A stretch of DNA of 64,000 nt from Desulforhopalus vacuolatus (GCF_016918505.1 NZ_JAFFPZ010000007.1:1-64000); one strand, 5' to 3'; positions 40,902 through 49,893 are shown, counted from the stretch's first letter. Numbers and translations are program-made. Notes: generated from the sequence alone by a model not told the origin.

Positions 40902-42197
40902 ATGAATTCTCGTCAGATTTTAGAAGATCTTAATACATGTTTTGAAGAAGCGATGCAACGTGGTCTTGGACAAAAAGGTCTTATTTTTCCAATAGATTTA
41001 GATAACGTTGACGATGACGAGCTCAAACATATTTGTGTTCGCCTGGCAGCAATCTTCGATATGCTAAATGAATCGTATCATTACTCCGAGAAATTGGCGA
41101 AGGGGGATCTTAAAGCGAAACCTTCTCGAACCAATATTTTTGCAATGCCGCTCAAGGGATTACAGGCAAGTTTGACTCATCTTACCTGGCAAGCAAATCA
41201 AGTTGCGGAAGGTGATCTGAGTCAACAAGTACACTTTCTTGGTCGTTTTTCAGATTCGTTTAATCACATGATTAAATCTTTGCGTGAAAAGGAGGTTATT
41301 GAACAGCGGTTAAAATTAATAAGTAACGTTATAGGGGAGGGAATTTTTCTTGTTACTTCTGAAGGAAAAATAATTTTTTTAAATCCTGAAGCAAGCCGAT
41401 TACTTGGATATTTTCCCGATGAAATAGAAAATAAATTTATTCATGAAATTATCCATACTCAGCGCTTGGATGGTAGTTTTTATCAGCCTGGGGATAACCC
41501 AATTTTTAACGCTATAACACATGGAGATAAATACAACAATACTGATGGATGTTTTACCTGCAAGTCAGGGTTGTTAATGCCCGTCATGATTGCCTGCCGA
41601 CCTGTTTTTAAAGAAGATATATTGGATGGCGCAGTCATTGCGTTTCGAGATATCACTGAACAAAAAAATTACCTAAAATCCCTTGAGACTATAAATTCCC
41701 TTTTAGAAAAGCAGGCCAGTACAGATACTCTAACAGGTATTTATAACCGTATGAAGTTTGACGAAAAATTAATGATTGAGATAAAAAGGGCACATCGTTA
41801 TAATTCTCCTTTGTCATTTGTTATGTTCGATATAGATAATTTCAAAAAAGTAAATGATACGTATGGTCATTTAGCTGGAGATAATGTATTGAAACGTCTT
41901 GCTGGTCTTGTTGCCGCCAATATTCGTGATACCGATATTTTTGCTCGTTGGGGTGGTGAAGAGTTTGTAATTCAACTGCCAGGGTTATCTCTTGCCCGGG
42001 CAATAATATTTGCAGAAAAATTACGCCATAAAATAGAAAAATATAATTTTAAAGAACCTGAAAAAATTACCGTGAGTTTTGGTGTCACAGTCTTTCAAGC
42101 CAGAGATAACAATATTACCCTGACAAACAGAGCAGACGCTGCATTATACCGCGCCAAAGAAAACGGACGGAACCAGGTTCGGTCTAGTAACGAATAA
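40902..42197 (+). CDS. PAS-GGDEF diguanylate cyclase, partner of V4R protein
   Basis: A 431-residue protein from ATG 40902. An N-terminal helical region contains HAMP-like turns (SEKLAKGDLKAKPSRTN; QVAEGDLSQQVHFLGRFSDS) but no membrane helix. A PAS domain follows (VIGEGIFLVTSEGKIIFLNP), then a GGDEF domain with an intact GGEEF site (FARWGGEEFVIQLPG) and an RxxD inhibitory site (RDTD). Predicted to synthesise cyclic di-GMP in the cytosol. It is placed 1 nt after the V4R gene, consistent with a two-protein sensor-output unit. The codon use and AT content of both genes are more AT-rich than those of the envelope cluster. Confidence 0.9.
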   Translation: MNSRQILEDLNTCFEEAMQRGLGQKGLIFPIDLDNVDDDELKHICVRLAAIFDMLNESYHYSEKLAKGDLKAKPSRTNIFAMPLKGLQASLTHLTWQANQVAEGDLSQQVHFLGRFSDSFNHMIKSLREKEVIEQRLKLISNVIGEGIFLVTSEGKIIFLNPEASRLLGYFPDEIENKFIHEIIHTQRLDGSFYQPGDNPIFNAITHGDKYNNTDGCFTCKSGLLMPVMIACRPVFKEDILDGAVIAFRDITEQKNYLKSLETINSLLEKQASTDTLTGIYNRMKFDEKLMIEIKRAHRYNSPLSFVMFDIDNFKKVNDTYGHLAGDNVLKRLAGLVAANIRDTDIFARWGGEEFVIQLPGLSLARAIIFAEKLRHKIEKYNFKEPEKITVSFGVTVFQARDNNITLTNRADAALYRAKENGRNQVRSSNE

Positions 42198-42289
42198 TTA
42201 TATTCATTTTAGGTAGAGCATGCCACTGTCTTCAATTATCAAAAAAATATTTAGAGAGCTCATAGATTATCTATAATATTTGAGAAATG

Positions 42290-42840
42290 GACAGTCGTGA
42301 GGGTCGCTGAAGCCCTGGGAGTAACTACTCCCCAACCTTGAGCACCTGAAAAAGCGGTTTTTTGAAAATGGTATCACTGCAGCTATCACTCGCAAAAATC
42401 GCGTTAAGCCACAGAGAGAGATTCAATTGGGTGGAGAATTTGAAGATTAATTGTTAACCCTGACGTGTTCTCCTGCTCCTGAAGGTTGCAAAAGATAGAG
42501 GGTACGGCTTTTGGCTGAGAAAATAGTAGAATTTAAAATCGTCGCCAGTGTTTCTCCAATGACAGACAGTGTGTAATACTTTAAAAAAAACGAACGTAAG
42601 CCTCACCTGAGAAAGCCCTGGAAGATTCCGCCAGATAAAAACGCGAGTTTTACAGCGGCAATGGAAAATGTGTTTGAGGTGTACGCGCGTCCATATAATA
42701 TAAATCGTCCAGTGATTTGCATGGCCGAATCAATCAGCCAGTTGATTGGCGAAGTTTGGGACACACACAGCTGCAGGCTGTGTCCTGTTCCTGCTCATAG
42801 CCCGGGGATGGCTGTTCCCGTTACCATCCTGCATGTGGCG
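42290..42840 (+). pseudogene. Decayed IS630-family transposase
   Basis: Translation in shifting plus-strand frames gives a recognisable series of IS630-type transposase segments: RVAEALGVTTPQP (helix-turn-helix), ENGITAAITRKNRV, LTCSPAPEGCKR-RVRLLAEK (with stop codons between), KKNERKPHLRKPWKIPPDKN and ENVFEVYARPYNINRPVICM, then ESISQLIGEVWDT. The catalytic DDE region is incomplete and several stops and frameshifts interrupt the frame. No intact inverted repeats are evident. It is a relic. Confidence 0.8.
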
Positions 42841-42861
42841 CGGGACCACGAAAAAAAACAT

Positions 42862-42903
42862 AAAAAAAGACCCTGGAAGAAATATTCTTCCAGGGTCTTT
42901 TTT
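42862..42903. terminator. Bidirectional hairpin terminator
   Basis: Stem AAAAAGACCCTGGAAGAA / TTCTTCCAGGGTCTTTTT with an ATA loop, flanked by an A-run on the left and a T-run on the right, so it can work on both strands. It lies inside the dead transposase region. Confidence 0.8.
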
Positions 42904-42971
42904 CATCTCAGACAGCGGTATGAGCGACAAAGAATCTTATCATATCATCCTCTGTGTACCGGATATACCTT

Positions 42972-43240
42972 ATGCCATTTACATTTTGTGTTAACCAGAG
43001 AACGTAAAGAGTAAAAATAGAACAATAGCAATTCTCCGTTTAATTTTAAAATCTTTTTTAAAGTTTTTTGCCTTTATTCGCATGTTTCGAGCTTTTATTC
43101 GTTGGCAAAAAGTTTTTCGCTGTTCCATCTTTTGCTTTTCCCTGTCTCCCGTCTCCTTTCTCCCATTCCCCTGCCTTTACATTCGCCAATAGAAAGTGAA
43201 AATGGCATTGAGTACGGTCACAACTTAAGAGGAATGGTAT
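42972..43240. repeat. MITE-like repeat, copy 5 (reverse orientation)
   Basis: Reads ATGCCATTTACATTTTGTGT at the left and TAAGAGGAATGGTAT at the right. The core is inverted relative to copies 3, 6 and 7, with three heptamer units in the CCGTCTC/CTGTCTC orientation. It lies downstream of the dgkA stop (43299). Confidence 0.85.
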
Positions 43241-43298
43241 AACATGCTGAATTTAAAATAGAAGGACGGGAAAAGAGATCTGTCATAAAAAAGGAAGA

Positions 43299-43676
43299 TT
43301 AAAACAGTGCAATCTCAATCCAGCAGATGGCCATCAGCACCAGACTCAGAAAAACGGCGGCCGAACCCATATCCTTGGCCTGACCGGAAAGTCTGTGCCG
43401 TTCCGTGCCGATGCGATCAACTGCAGCCTCAATGGCAGAGTTGAGCAATTCAACTATCAACACGAGCAGTCCTGAACCAATGAGCAAAAAATGTTCTACC
43501 GCTCCATCACCGAGCCAGAAGGCAAAGGGCAGCATGAGAAGGACCAGTATTAACTCCTGACGGAAAGCCGCCTCATACTTCACCGCCGAGATAAATCCCC
43601 GCCAGGAGTAATATGTGGCCCAGAATATACGGCCCATGCCTTTTCGGCCTGGCTTATTATTCTCTTCACCAGCCAC
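43299..43676 (-). CDS. dgkA: Diacylglycerol kinase (DgkA family)
   Basis: A 125-residue integral membrane kinase. It has three hydrophobic segments and the family signature VELLNSAIEAAVDRIG, preceded by the amphipathic start SWRGFISAVKYEAAFRQEL. DgkA-type enzymes phosphorylate diacylglycerol (or undecaprenol in Gram-positives) and recycle lipid. The start is GTG at 43676, overlapping the aroD stop by 1 nt (TAGTG), which indicates coupling. Last gene of hpt-aroD-dgkA. Confidence 0.92.
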   Translation of the reverse strand: MAGEENNKPGRKGMGRIFWATYYSWRGFISAVKYEAAFRQELILVLLMLPFAFWLGDGAVEHFLLIGSGLLVLIVELLNSAIEAAVDRIGTERHRLSGQAKDMGSAAVFLSLVLMAICWIEIALF

Positions 43677-44464
43677 TATGCCTCCCCCCCATAAAAGAGT
43701 TTCATTGCACTGCGCATCTGTTCAAAGGGGAGTTGTCCCGGTGCCGAACTTCCCAGCCCGTCACCAAAAGTGACATCTGAGCCAAAAAGCCCGCCCACGA
43801 GTCTGGTCATTGAGCCGTATTGGCCCATGGATATTGTTATCATGGGAACCTGTACCAGACTACTGCGTGCCCGGTTCGTTGCTGACAGCAGGGTAAGGAC
43901 ATCACCATAATTCTGCGCTGTAACTGCAACTTTGGCAATATCAGCCCCCTGCTCCCCGGCATTGATGAGCAGCGACAGAATATCCTTCTCTTCAGGTGTC
44001 TCGATGAAGTTGTGGCTGGAATATATCAGGCGAACCCCCTGCCCGTCGGCCATCTTCCGCAGTTTGGAGAGAAAAGCACGACCACAGGAGAGCTCGGCGT
44101 CGATGATATCGGCAAGGCCGGTCTCCGCCACTTCTTTGTAGAGATCAAGTCTCATGGCATCAGTAAGTCCAAGTGCACCCGCAAATCCTCCTTCTTCTTT
44201 TCGTCTACAGGTAAAAATCAAGGGGATATTCCCGATAATATCACGGATACTCCTGAGCAGTTCGAGACAGGATTTTACCTGCGAAACTCCAACATAACCA
44301 TCCACCCGCCACTCAAGAATATCCGGGTTCAGGGCGGTCACCGCCTCTGTTTTGACAAAAATATCTTCCTTTGTTTTTCCCACCAGCGGCAGACATATTA
44401 ATGGTTTGTCTCCACCTATCTGGCAGTTACGAACGGTTACTTTCTTTATACTCTGTGGTCTCAT
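43676..44464 (-). CDS. aroD: 3-Dehydroquinate dehydratase, type I
   Basis: A 262-residue type I dehydroquinase of the shikimate pathway, converting 3-dehydroquinate to 3-dehydroshikimate. The Schiff-base lysine lies in ADIAKVAVTAQ, the catalytic histidine in RLIYSSHNFIETP, and the substrate motif is DILEWRVDGY. It is in a minus-strand run with hpt (102 nt upstream) and dgkA. The N-terminal ~15 residues (MRPQSIKKVTVRNCQ) are slightly extended; a later start is possible. Confidence 0.93.
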   Translation of the reverse strand: MRPQSIKKVTVRNCQIGGDKPLICLPLVGKTKEDIFVKTEAVTALNPDILEWRVDGYVGVSQVKSCLELLRSIRDIIGNIPLIFTCRRKEEGGFAGALGLTDAMRLDLYKEVAETGLADIIDAELSCGRAFLSKLRKMADGQGVRLIYSSHNFIETPEEKDILSLLINAGEQGADIAKVAVTAQNYGDVLTLLSATNRARSSLVQVPMITISMGQYGSMTRLVGGLFGSDVTFGDGLGSSAPGQLPFEQMRSAMKLFYGGEA

Positions 44465-44566
44465 ATTTTGAACCCTGGCAGCAGTCCGCCATGACTGACG
44501 GAATTCACGATCTGCAGCATATAAAATTAATGTTTGACAATCAAAGCCCCCGGCTGGAAGAAGATG

Positions 44567-45103
44567 TCAAGACTCTTCGAGCACAGTTACGCAGGGAATA
44601 TTACGATATCTCTGGGCGTAATCCATCCCATAGCCAACAACAAATTCGTCTTCTATCTCAACACCGATATAATCTACTTCTATTTCAACAACCCGGCGAC
44701 TCGGCTTACTGAGAAAGGAGCATGATTTCAACGTGTGAGGCTGTCTGTTGCTCATCATCTGGATGATTTTTTTGAAGGTACGCCCCGTATCGACAATATC
44801 TTCAACGATAATGACATCTTTATCTTCAATGGAGGTATCCAGATCCATAACCAGCTTCACATTGGAGTTGGAGACTGTGCCGTTGCCATAACTTGATACC
44901 GTTATGAAATCAACAGTCAAAGGTAAGTCTATGGCCCGGACAAGGTCCGCCATAAAAATAAAGGAACCTTTCAACAAGCCCACAATAATCAATTCTCTGT
45001 TGCTCTCCTTGAAATCTTCATATATCTGCCTGCCAAGTCTTTCGACTGTTTCCTTCGTTTTTTCTTCGTTCACAAGAACTCTGCCAATTTTGTATTTATT
45101 CAT
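44567..45103 (-). CDS. hpt: Hypoxanthine phosphoribosyltransferase
   Basis: A 178-residue purine salvage enzyme. The PRPP-binding motif is VIIVEDIVDTGRTF, the flexible-loop region is FITVSSYGNGTVS, and the C-terminal base-contact motif is DFVVGYGMDYAQRYRNIP in its usual form (DEFVVGYGMDYAQ). It makes IMP or GMP from hypoxanthine or guanine plus PRPP. First gene of the hpt-aroD-dgkA run; its promoter presumably lies in the gene-free stretch upstream. Confidence 0.95.
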   Translation of the reverse strand: MNKYKIGRVLVNEEKTKETVERLGRQIYEDFKESNRELIIVGLLKGSFIFMADLVRAIDLPLTVDFITVSSYGNGTVSNSNVKLVMDLDTSIEDKDVIIVEDIVDTGRTFKKIIQMMSNRQPHTLKSCSFLSKPSRRVVEIEVDYIGVEIEDEFVVGYGMDYAQRYRNIPCVTVLEES

Positions 45104-45596
45104 TATTTCACCTCATATTCAACAAGATAGCGGATAAGGATCTGCTGGAGTAGTATAATACGTGTAACACCGTGATATGAAAAAGAGAAAGCTGCCAGTA
45201 TGGTCAGGTCACCATACACAGACCCCGGCACTCTCACTGGCAGCAACGTACTCTTTGAGAAAAATACCAGATCATGGCCTTTCTTCAAGCAGGAAGATCT
45301 CAGACTGAAACTGCTGATACCCTGAATTGTTCTACGAGTACAATGTAACGTGAAATTCGTTGGAACTCTTTTGCAGGAGAATATGATCCTTTCGATGTTC
45401 AGGTCACGGTGATGGTCAGGCGGAAATGTACCCGCCTGGAGCTTTGATATCGGAGTCTGGTGCTTACCTCCGAGGATAAATTTAGCTCTAACACAGAAGA
45501 GGGGCGATTATTCAAGGTATCCTTATGCTCTTGCGGCGTTTCAGGGGTACCCGGGAAATCCTGCTCTTTTCTCATAAGTGAATAAAAGGTATCTAA
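45104..45596. other. Gene-free stretch with inverted repeats and a shared 33-bp segment
   Basis: No convincing gene. Inverted repeat GCTGCCAGT / ACTGGCAGC (about 45190-45243) encloses a second one (TATGGT / ACCATA). A further stem CAGGCGG / CCCGCCTGG lies near 45420-45440. At 45524-45556 a 33-bp segment is 28/33 identical to 178-210, the junction of the kaiB remnant. The stretch may be the corpse of a mobile element. Confidence 0.55.
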
Positions 45597-46055
45597 ATGA
45601 AATTACGTTATATATTAGTAATAGTAGCAGTTCTTTTTCTGATATGCAATCCCGTATGGGCAAAAATGGCATCAGTAAAAGGTGACAATGTGAACATGCG
45701 GAAGGGACCTGGAACAAACAATTCTATTGTCTGGGCCTACGACAGAGGTTTCCCACTGAAAGTTATCACTGAAAAAAAGCAATGGGTGGAGGTTATTGAC
45801 TTTGAGGGAGACAGTGGATGGATATATCGTTCTCTGCTCTCCAACGCACCTCACGTTATTGTCAAGGTAAATAAAGGGAGCAGGAACAAAGTCAATATCC
45901 GCAGCCAGCCGGGTAAGAAGGGGAAAATTATAGGTCAGGCAAGTTATGGAGTCGTTTTCAGCAGGCTTGAAGAAAAAAACGGATGGCTTAAGGTGGAACA
46001 CGAATCAGGTCTTAAAGGATGGCTTAAAAAAAGTCTGGTCTGGGGGGGAGAATAA
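45597..46055 (+). CDS. Exported tandem SH3-domain protein
   Basis: A 152-residue protein with a signal peptide (ILVIVAVLFLICNPVWAK) and two bacterial SH3 domains: VKGDNVNMRKGPGTNNSIVW ... DSGWIYRSLL, and KVNIRSQPGKKGKIIGQASY ... GLKGWLKKSL. The nMRkGPGtn and GWiyrslL patterns are those of SH3b proteins that bind peptidoglycan or other envelope parts. It stands alone; flanked by a gene-free stretch and repeat copy 6. Confidence 0.88.
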   Translation: MKLRYILVIVAVLFLICNPVWAKMASVKGDNVNMRKGPGTNNSIVWAYDRGFPLKVITEKKQWVEVIDFEGDSGWIYRSLLSNAPHVIVKVNKGSRNKVNIRSQPGKKGKIIGQASYGVVFSRLEEKNGWLKVEHESGLKGWLKKSLVWGGE

Positions 46056-46074
46056 CACAAGGGACCCTTAAATC

Positions 46075-46330
46075 ATACCATTCCTATTAAGTTGTGACCG
46101 TACTCAATGCCATTTTCACTTTCTATTGGCGAATGTAAAGGCAGGGGGATGGGAGACAGGAGAAAGGAGACGGGAGACAGGGAAAAGCAAAAGACGGAAC
46201 AGCGAAAAACTTTTTGCCAACGAATACTATTAAGTTATGCTCTTTTTACATCCTGTTTATTCATTCGTAATCACAAAAAAAGATGTCCACGCAGTCGCTC
46301 TCTCTGGTCAATACAAAATGTAAATGGTAT
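46075..46330. repeat. MITE-like repeat, copy 6
   Basis: A 256-bp copy with both ends intact: ATACCATTCCTATTAAGTTG on the left, CAATACAAAATGTAAATGGT(AT) on the right. The heptamer array has four units, one altered (AGGAGAA). Compared with copies 3 and 7, the middle is replaced by the TTATTCATTCGTAATCACAA module. Confidence 0.87.
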
Positions 46331-46357
46331 AAAAACCATGCCCGTGTAAAGAAGAAA

Positions 46358-46386
46358 GGCACTGTAATTTATAAAATTACAGTGCC
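46358..46386. terminator. Hairpin terminator of the tRNA-Ser pair
   Basis: Stem GGCACTGTAATTT / AAATTACAGTGCC with a short loop. The minus-strand tail TTTCTTC and the plus-strand tail TTTTATA are both T-rich. It lies 10 nt downstream of tRNA-Ser(GCU). Confidence 0.8.
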
Positions 46387-46396
46387 TTTTATATGC

Positions 46397-46488
<92 letters not shown>

Positions 46489-46516
46489 ACACATCATTCA
46501 AATCTTTGTTTATATA

Positions 46517-46602
46517 TGGCGGAGGAAGTAGGATTTGAACCCACGGTACTTTCGTACAACGGTTTTCAAGACCGCCGCCTTAAGCCACTCGGCCATTCCT
46601 CC
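46517..46602 (-). tRNA. tRNA-Ser (UGA)
   Basis: 86 nt with a long variable arm. The minus strand reads GGAGGAATGGCCGAGTGG..., anticodon region GGTCTTGAAAACC (anticodon TGA), T-arm GGGTTCAAATCC, encoded CCA. It is transcribed first, followed after 28 nt by tRNA-Ser(GCU). Confidence 0.95.
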
Positions 46603-46612
46603 GTGAGCGCCT

Positions 46613-46641
46613 TTTGTACCATTCAATCAAGAACTTGTCAA
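46613..46641 (-). promoter_or_regulatory. Sigma-70-type promoter of the tRNA-Ser pair
   Basis: The minus strand has TTGACA (46636-46641), a 17-nt spacer and TACAAA (46613-46618), 11 nt before the tRNA-Ser(UGA) 5' end. The -35 box is perfect consensus. Confidence 0.8.
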
Positions 46642-46768
46642 TAATCTTATCGACCTTTTTATAATGGTTGCATGCTAAACATTTTTGTAATAAAATAACA
46701 AAAATTTGCCAATTTTGACATATTTTAAAAATTTCCATCAAAATTTCCACCTCTTCCAGAGGCATATA

Positions 46769-48322
46769 ATGACAGAAGAACACTCCATCAGTCAAAAACT
46801 TGAGGACGTAACAGCTCTCTATGAAATCACCAGAGAACTGGCGTCTTCGCTCGACCTGCGTGAGTGTCTTGAGAAGACAATGCAGGTCCTCCATGAAAAA
46901 AAACAAATGGTAAATGGGACAGTTACCATCGTCAATCCAATCAGTGGTAAACTCGAAATAGAGATTGCCCACGGGATTGATCCGGAAAATATGAAACGTG
47001 GCACGTACAAGATAGGAGAGGGAATCACCGGTCGGGTCGTCTCCACCGGTGAACCGGTTCTTGTACCACAAATATCCGAAGAACCGTTGTTTCTTAATCG
47101 TACGGGCGCTCGGGAAAGCGAACAGCTGAAGAAAAAATCTTTTCTCTGCGTACCCATCAAAGATGGCAGAAATATTATTGGTGCCCTTTCAGTAGACTGT
47201 TCTTATCCAGATGGAATAGACGAACAGGCCAATACTGACCTGCAGTATCTCACCGTCCTCAGCTCAATCATCGCCCAGACGGTTATCAGAATACAGACGG
47301 TCAACCGTGAAACAGAACAGCTCCACATTGAAAATCGTAAACTGAAACGGGAACTCTCGGAAAAAAATCGCATTAATGACATTATTGGCAATTCCAGTTC
47401 AATGCAGGAAGTCTTTGAGATGATCCACCGCGTGGTGGACAGCAATGCCACCGTTCTCCTGCGCGGCGAATCAGGAACGGGCAAGACACTTGTTGCAAAA
47501 GCGCTGCACTACAACGGCAAACGACATAATAAACCCTTTGTCTCCGTCAACTGTTCCGCCCTGCCGGAAACTCTGCTGGAAAGCGAAATATTCGGTCATG
47601 AGAAAGGTGCGTTCACCGGCGCCATCGAGCAGAAGATTGGTCGTTTTGAGATGGCTGAAGGAGGTACTCTTTTCCTTGATGAGATAGGGGAAATCAGCAA
47701 TTCAGTACAGATTAAACTTCTCAATGTCGTCCAGGAACGTACCTTTCAGCGCCTCGGCTCGACCAAATCTATCACCTGTGATGTGCGCCTGGTTACCGCT
47801 ACCAACCGGGATCTTGAGCGTGCCATTGAACAGAAAATCTTCCGTGAAGACCTCTACTACCGACTCAACGTCTTCCCTATCTATATGCCTCCGTTGCGGG
47901 AACGACGCACCGATATACTTCTTATTGCTGAGTTTTTTCTTGAAAAATTCGCCCGTGAGAATAATAAAGACATCAGCCGAATATCCACCTCCGCCATTGA
48001 CATGCTCATTCAGTATCACTGGCCAGGCAATGTGCGCGAGCTGCAAAATTGCATGGAACGGGCGGTGTTAATCTGTGACACAGATACAATCAGTTCCATT
48101 CACCTTCCTCCCACTCTGCAGACCTCCCGGAGTTCGAAGAAAAAGACAACTCTTTCTTTTACTGAAGCAGTGGAAAATTTTGAAAAAGAGCTTATTATCG
48201 AGGGTCTAAAACGCAACAATGGGAATCAAACCAAAACAGCGAAGGATCTCGAAACAAGTCTGCGCATCATCAACTACAAGATCCATCAGTACAATATTAA
48301 TCCCAGAAGCTATAAAATATGA
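46769..48322 (+). CDS. NifA-type sigma-54-dependent transcription activator
   Basis: A 517-residue enhancer-binding protein from ATG 46769. An N-terminal GAF domain (residues ~15-190) is followed by the AAA+ domain with Walker [19 protein letters not shown], the sigma-54 contact loop GAFTGA ([17 protein letters not shown]), Walker [13 protein letters not shown] and the [16 protein letters not shown] motif. A Fis-type helix-turn-helix ([20 protein letters not shown]) ends it. The layout is that of NifA, but no nitrogenase gene is in view, so the target regulon is open. The stop overlaps queH by 4 nt (ATGA). Confidence 0.92.
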   Translation: MTEEHSISQKLEDVTALYEITRELASSLDLRECLEKTMQVLHEKKQMVNGTVTIVNPISGKLEIEIAHGIDPENMKRGTYKIGEGITGRVVSTGEPVLVPQISEEPLFLNRTGARESEQLKKKSFLCVPIKDGRNIIGALSVDCSYPDGIDEQANTDLQYLTVLSSIIAQTVIRIQTVNRETEQLHIENRKLKRELSEKNRINDIIGNSSSMQEVFEMIHRVVDSNATVLLRGESGTGKTLVAKALHYNGKRHNKPFVSVNCSALPETLLESEIFGHEKGAFTGAIEQKIGRFEMAEGGTLFLDEIGEISNSVQIKLLNVVQERTFQRLGSTKSITCDVRLVTATNRDLERAIEQKIFREDLYYRLNVFPIYMPPLRERRTDILLIAEFFLEKFARENNKDISRISTSAIDMLIQYHWPGNVRELQNCMERAVLICDTDTISSIHLPPTLQTSRSSKKKTTLSFTEAVENFEKELIIEGLKRNNGNQTKTAKDLETSLRIINYKIHQYNINPRSYKI

Positions 48323-48945
48323 AACTTTTGCTTCACATCTGCTGCGGCCCCTGCAGTATCTATCCCGTTAAAGTGCTGCGCGAGCGGGGCTATGATCTCA
48401 CCGGTCGCTGGTATAATCCCAATATACATCCATGGAAAGAGTATCGCCGGCGCCTTGATACCCTTGAGACCTATGCTGAAAAAATATCCCTGCCACTTCT
48501 TGTTGAACGGGATTACGGACTCACTGAATACCTGCGTAAAGTGGTTTTTCACGAGAATGCCAGATGTGCTGTCTGTTATGAAATGCGGCTGGAGGATACG
48601 GCCCGCCTCGCCGCTGAACTCGGTTTTCCCACTTTCACCACAACCCTCTTCTACAGTAAATATCAGAACCACACACTGATGCAGGATATCGGCAGTAAGA
48701 TGGCGGCAAAGTATGGGGTGGAGATGCTCTACGAGGATTTCAGCATTGGCTGGCAGGAGGGAATTGATCGCTCCATTGAAGAAGGAATGTATCGACAGCC
48801 CTATTGTGGCTGTATTTACAGTGAACAGGAACGTTATGACAACCGCTGGAAAAAACGGCGAAAAAAAGAATTTAAAAGACAACAAGGACTAAAAAATGCT
48901 CTCAATGATAGTGATAGCAACGACAAACAAAGGCAAGTTACGTGA
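48319..48945 (+). CDS. queH: Epoxyqueuosine reductase QueH
   Basis: A 208-residue protein of the DUF208/QueH family, the cobalamin-independent enzyme that reduces epoxyqueuosine to queuosine in tRNA. Conserved cysteines are in LLHICCGPCSIYPVKVL at the start, ENARCAVCYEMRLEDTA in the middle and YRQPYCGCIYSEQERYD at the end, which bind a [4Fe-4S] cluster and a second metal. The start overlaps the nifA-type gene by 4 nt; the end overlaps rdgB by about 50 nt. The C-terminal ~20 residues within this overlap are unconserved. Confidence 0.93.
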   Translation: MKLLLHICCGPCSIYPVKVLRERGYDLTGRWYNPNIHPWKEYRRRLDTLETYAEKISLPLLVERDYGLTEYLRKVVFHENARCAVCYEMRLEDTARLAAELGFPTFTTTLFYSKYQNHTLMQDIGSKMAAKYGVEMLYEDFSIGWQEGIDRSIEEGMYRQPYCGCIYSEQERYDNRWKKRRKKEFKRQQGLKNALNDSDSNDKQRQVT

Positions 48946-49573
48946 ATTTCAGGATTTGCTGAAAAATTTGGATATTGATATCAAGTCGGTGGATGAATTT
49001 GGCCCCATCCCTGAGGCAGTTGAGGATGGTGAAACCTTCGATGATAACGCCTACAAAAAGGCACTGCATACCGCAAAAATATTGGGAATTCCAGCTATTG
49101 CCGACGACTCTGGTCTCGTTGTTGAAGCCTTGAATGGTGAACCGGGTGTCTACTCCGCCCGCTATGCCGGGGAACATGCCACCGATGCTGAAAATCTTGA
49201 AAAGCTTCTCGACAGGCTCAAAGGTGTGAAAAACCGCAAAGCTTCTTTTCAGTGTGTTCTCTCCATTGCCGTACCTACAGGCGCTGCACTCACTTATGAG
49301 GCAAAATGTGATGGAATTATCATTGATGAAAAGCGGGGAGACAATGGCTTCGGCTATGATCCAGTCTTTTACTTCGAGGAGTACGGTAAGACTTTTGCCG
49401 AGATGACCCTGGAAGAAAAAGCGAAGGTAAGTCACCGCGGCAAAGCTCTTGCCGAGGTGCAATCAGAAGCAAAAGATATCAAGAAGTGGCTTGAACAGCG
49501 ACTCTTTGAAATGAAGACACCGAAGCCGGACCATAATGAATTTCATGATGATGACTGGTCCAGCCAGAAGTAA
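48896..49573 (+). CDS. rdgB: RdgB/HAM1 family dITP/XTP pyrophosphatase
   Basis: A 225-residue house-cleaning nucleotidase that hydrolyses dITP, ITP and XTP to monophosphates. It has the family landmarks IVIATTNKGKLREFQDLL, ETFDDNAYKKAL, AIADDSGLVVEALNGEPGV, YSARYAGEHATD and DNGFGYDPVFYFEEYGKTFA. A ~20-residue acidic tail follows the domain. The start lies inside queH (ATG at 48896; an alternative ATG at 48905). The stop codon TAA abuts repeat copy 7. Confidence 0.94.
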   Translation: MLSMIVIATTNKGKLREFQDLLKNLDIDIKSVDEFGPIPEAVEDGETFDDNAYKKALHTAKILGIPAIADDSGLVVEALNGEPGVYSARYAGEHATDAENLEKLLDRLKGVKNRKASFQCVLSIAVPTGAALTYEAKCDGIIIDEKRGDNGFGYDPVFYFEEYGKTFAEMTLEEKAKVSHRGKALAEVQSEAKDIKKWLEQRLFEMKTPKPDHNEFHDDDWSSQK

Positions 49574-49839
49574 TACCATTCTATTCAGTTGTGACCTTAC
49601 TTAATGCCATTTTCACTTTCTATTGGCGAATGTAAAGGCAGGGGGGATGGGAAACAGGAGAAAGGAGACAGGGAAAAGCAAAAGACGGAACAGCGAAAAA
49701 CTTTTTGCCAACGAATAAAAGCTCTAAATATTCGAATAAAGGCAAAAAAACTTTAAAAAAGATTTTAAAATTAAACAGAGAATTGCTGTTGTTCTATCTT
49801 TACTCGCATTCTCTGGTCAATACAAAATGTAAATGTTAT
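49573..49839. repeat. MITE-like repeat, copy 7
   Basis: Begins ATACCATTCTATTCAGTTGT on the last base of the rdgB stop codon and ends CAATACAAAATGTAAATGTT(AT). The core is nearly identical to copy 3 inner element, including TAAACAGAGAATTGCTGTTG. Three heptamer units, two altered. Confidence 0.87.
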
Positions 49840-49845
49840 AAAATA

Positions 49846-49893
49846 TTTTGACAGCCTCCCCGCTCTGAACAGCGGGGATTCCTGTGCATTCAG
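49846..49893. repeat. Possible solo IS200/IS605-type end
   Basis: TTTTGACAGCCTCCCCGCTC, then a stem CCCCGCT / AGCGGGG and ATTCCTGTGCATTCAG. This resembles the hairpin ends of IS200/IS605 elements that carry tnpB-type genes. No transposase or TnpB is nearby, so it would be a solo end. The identification is from memory. Confidence 0.4.
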
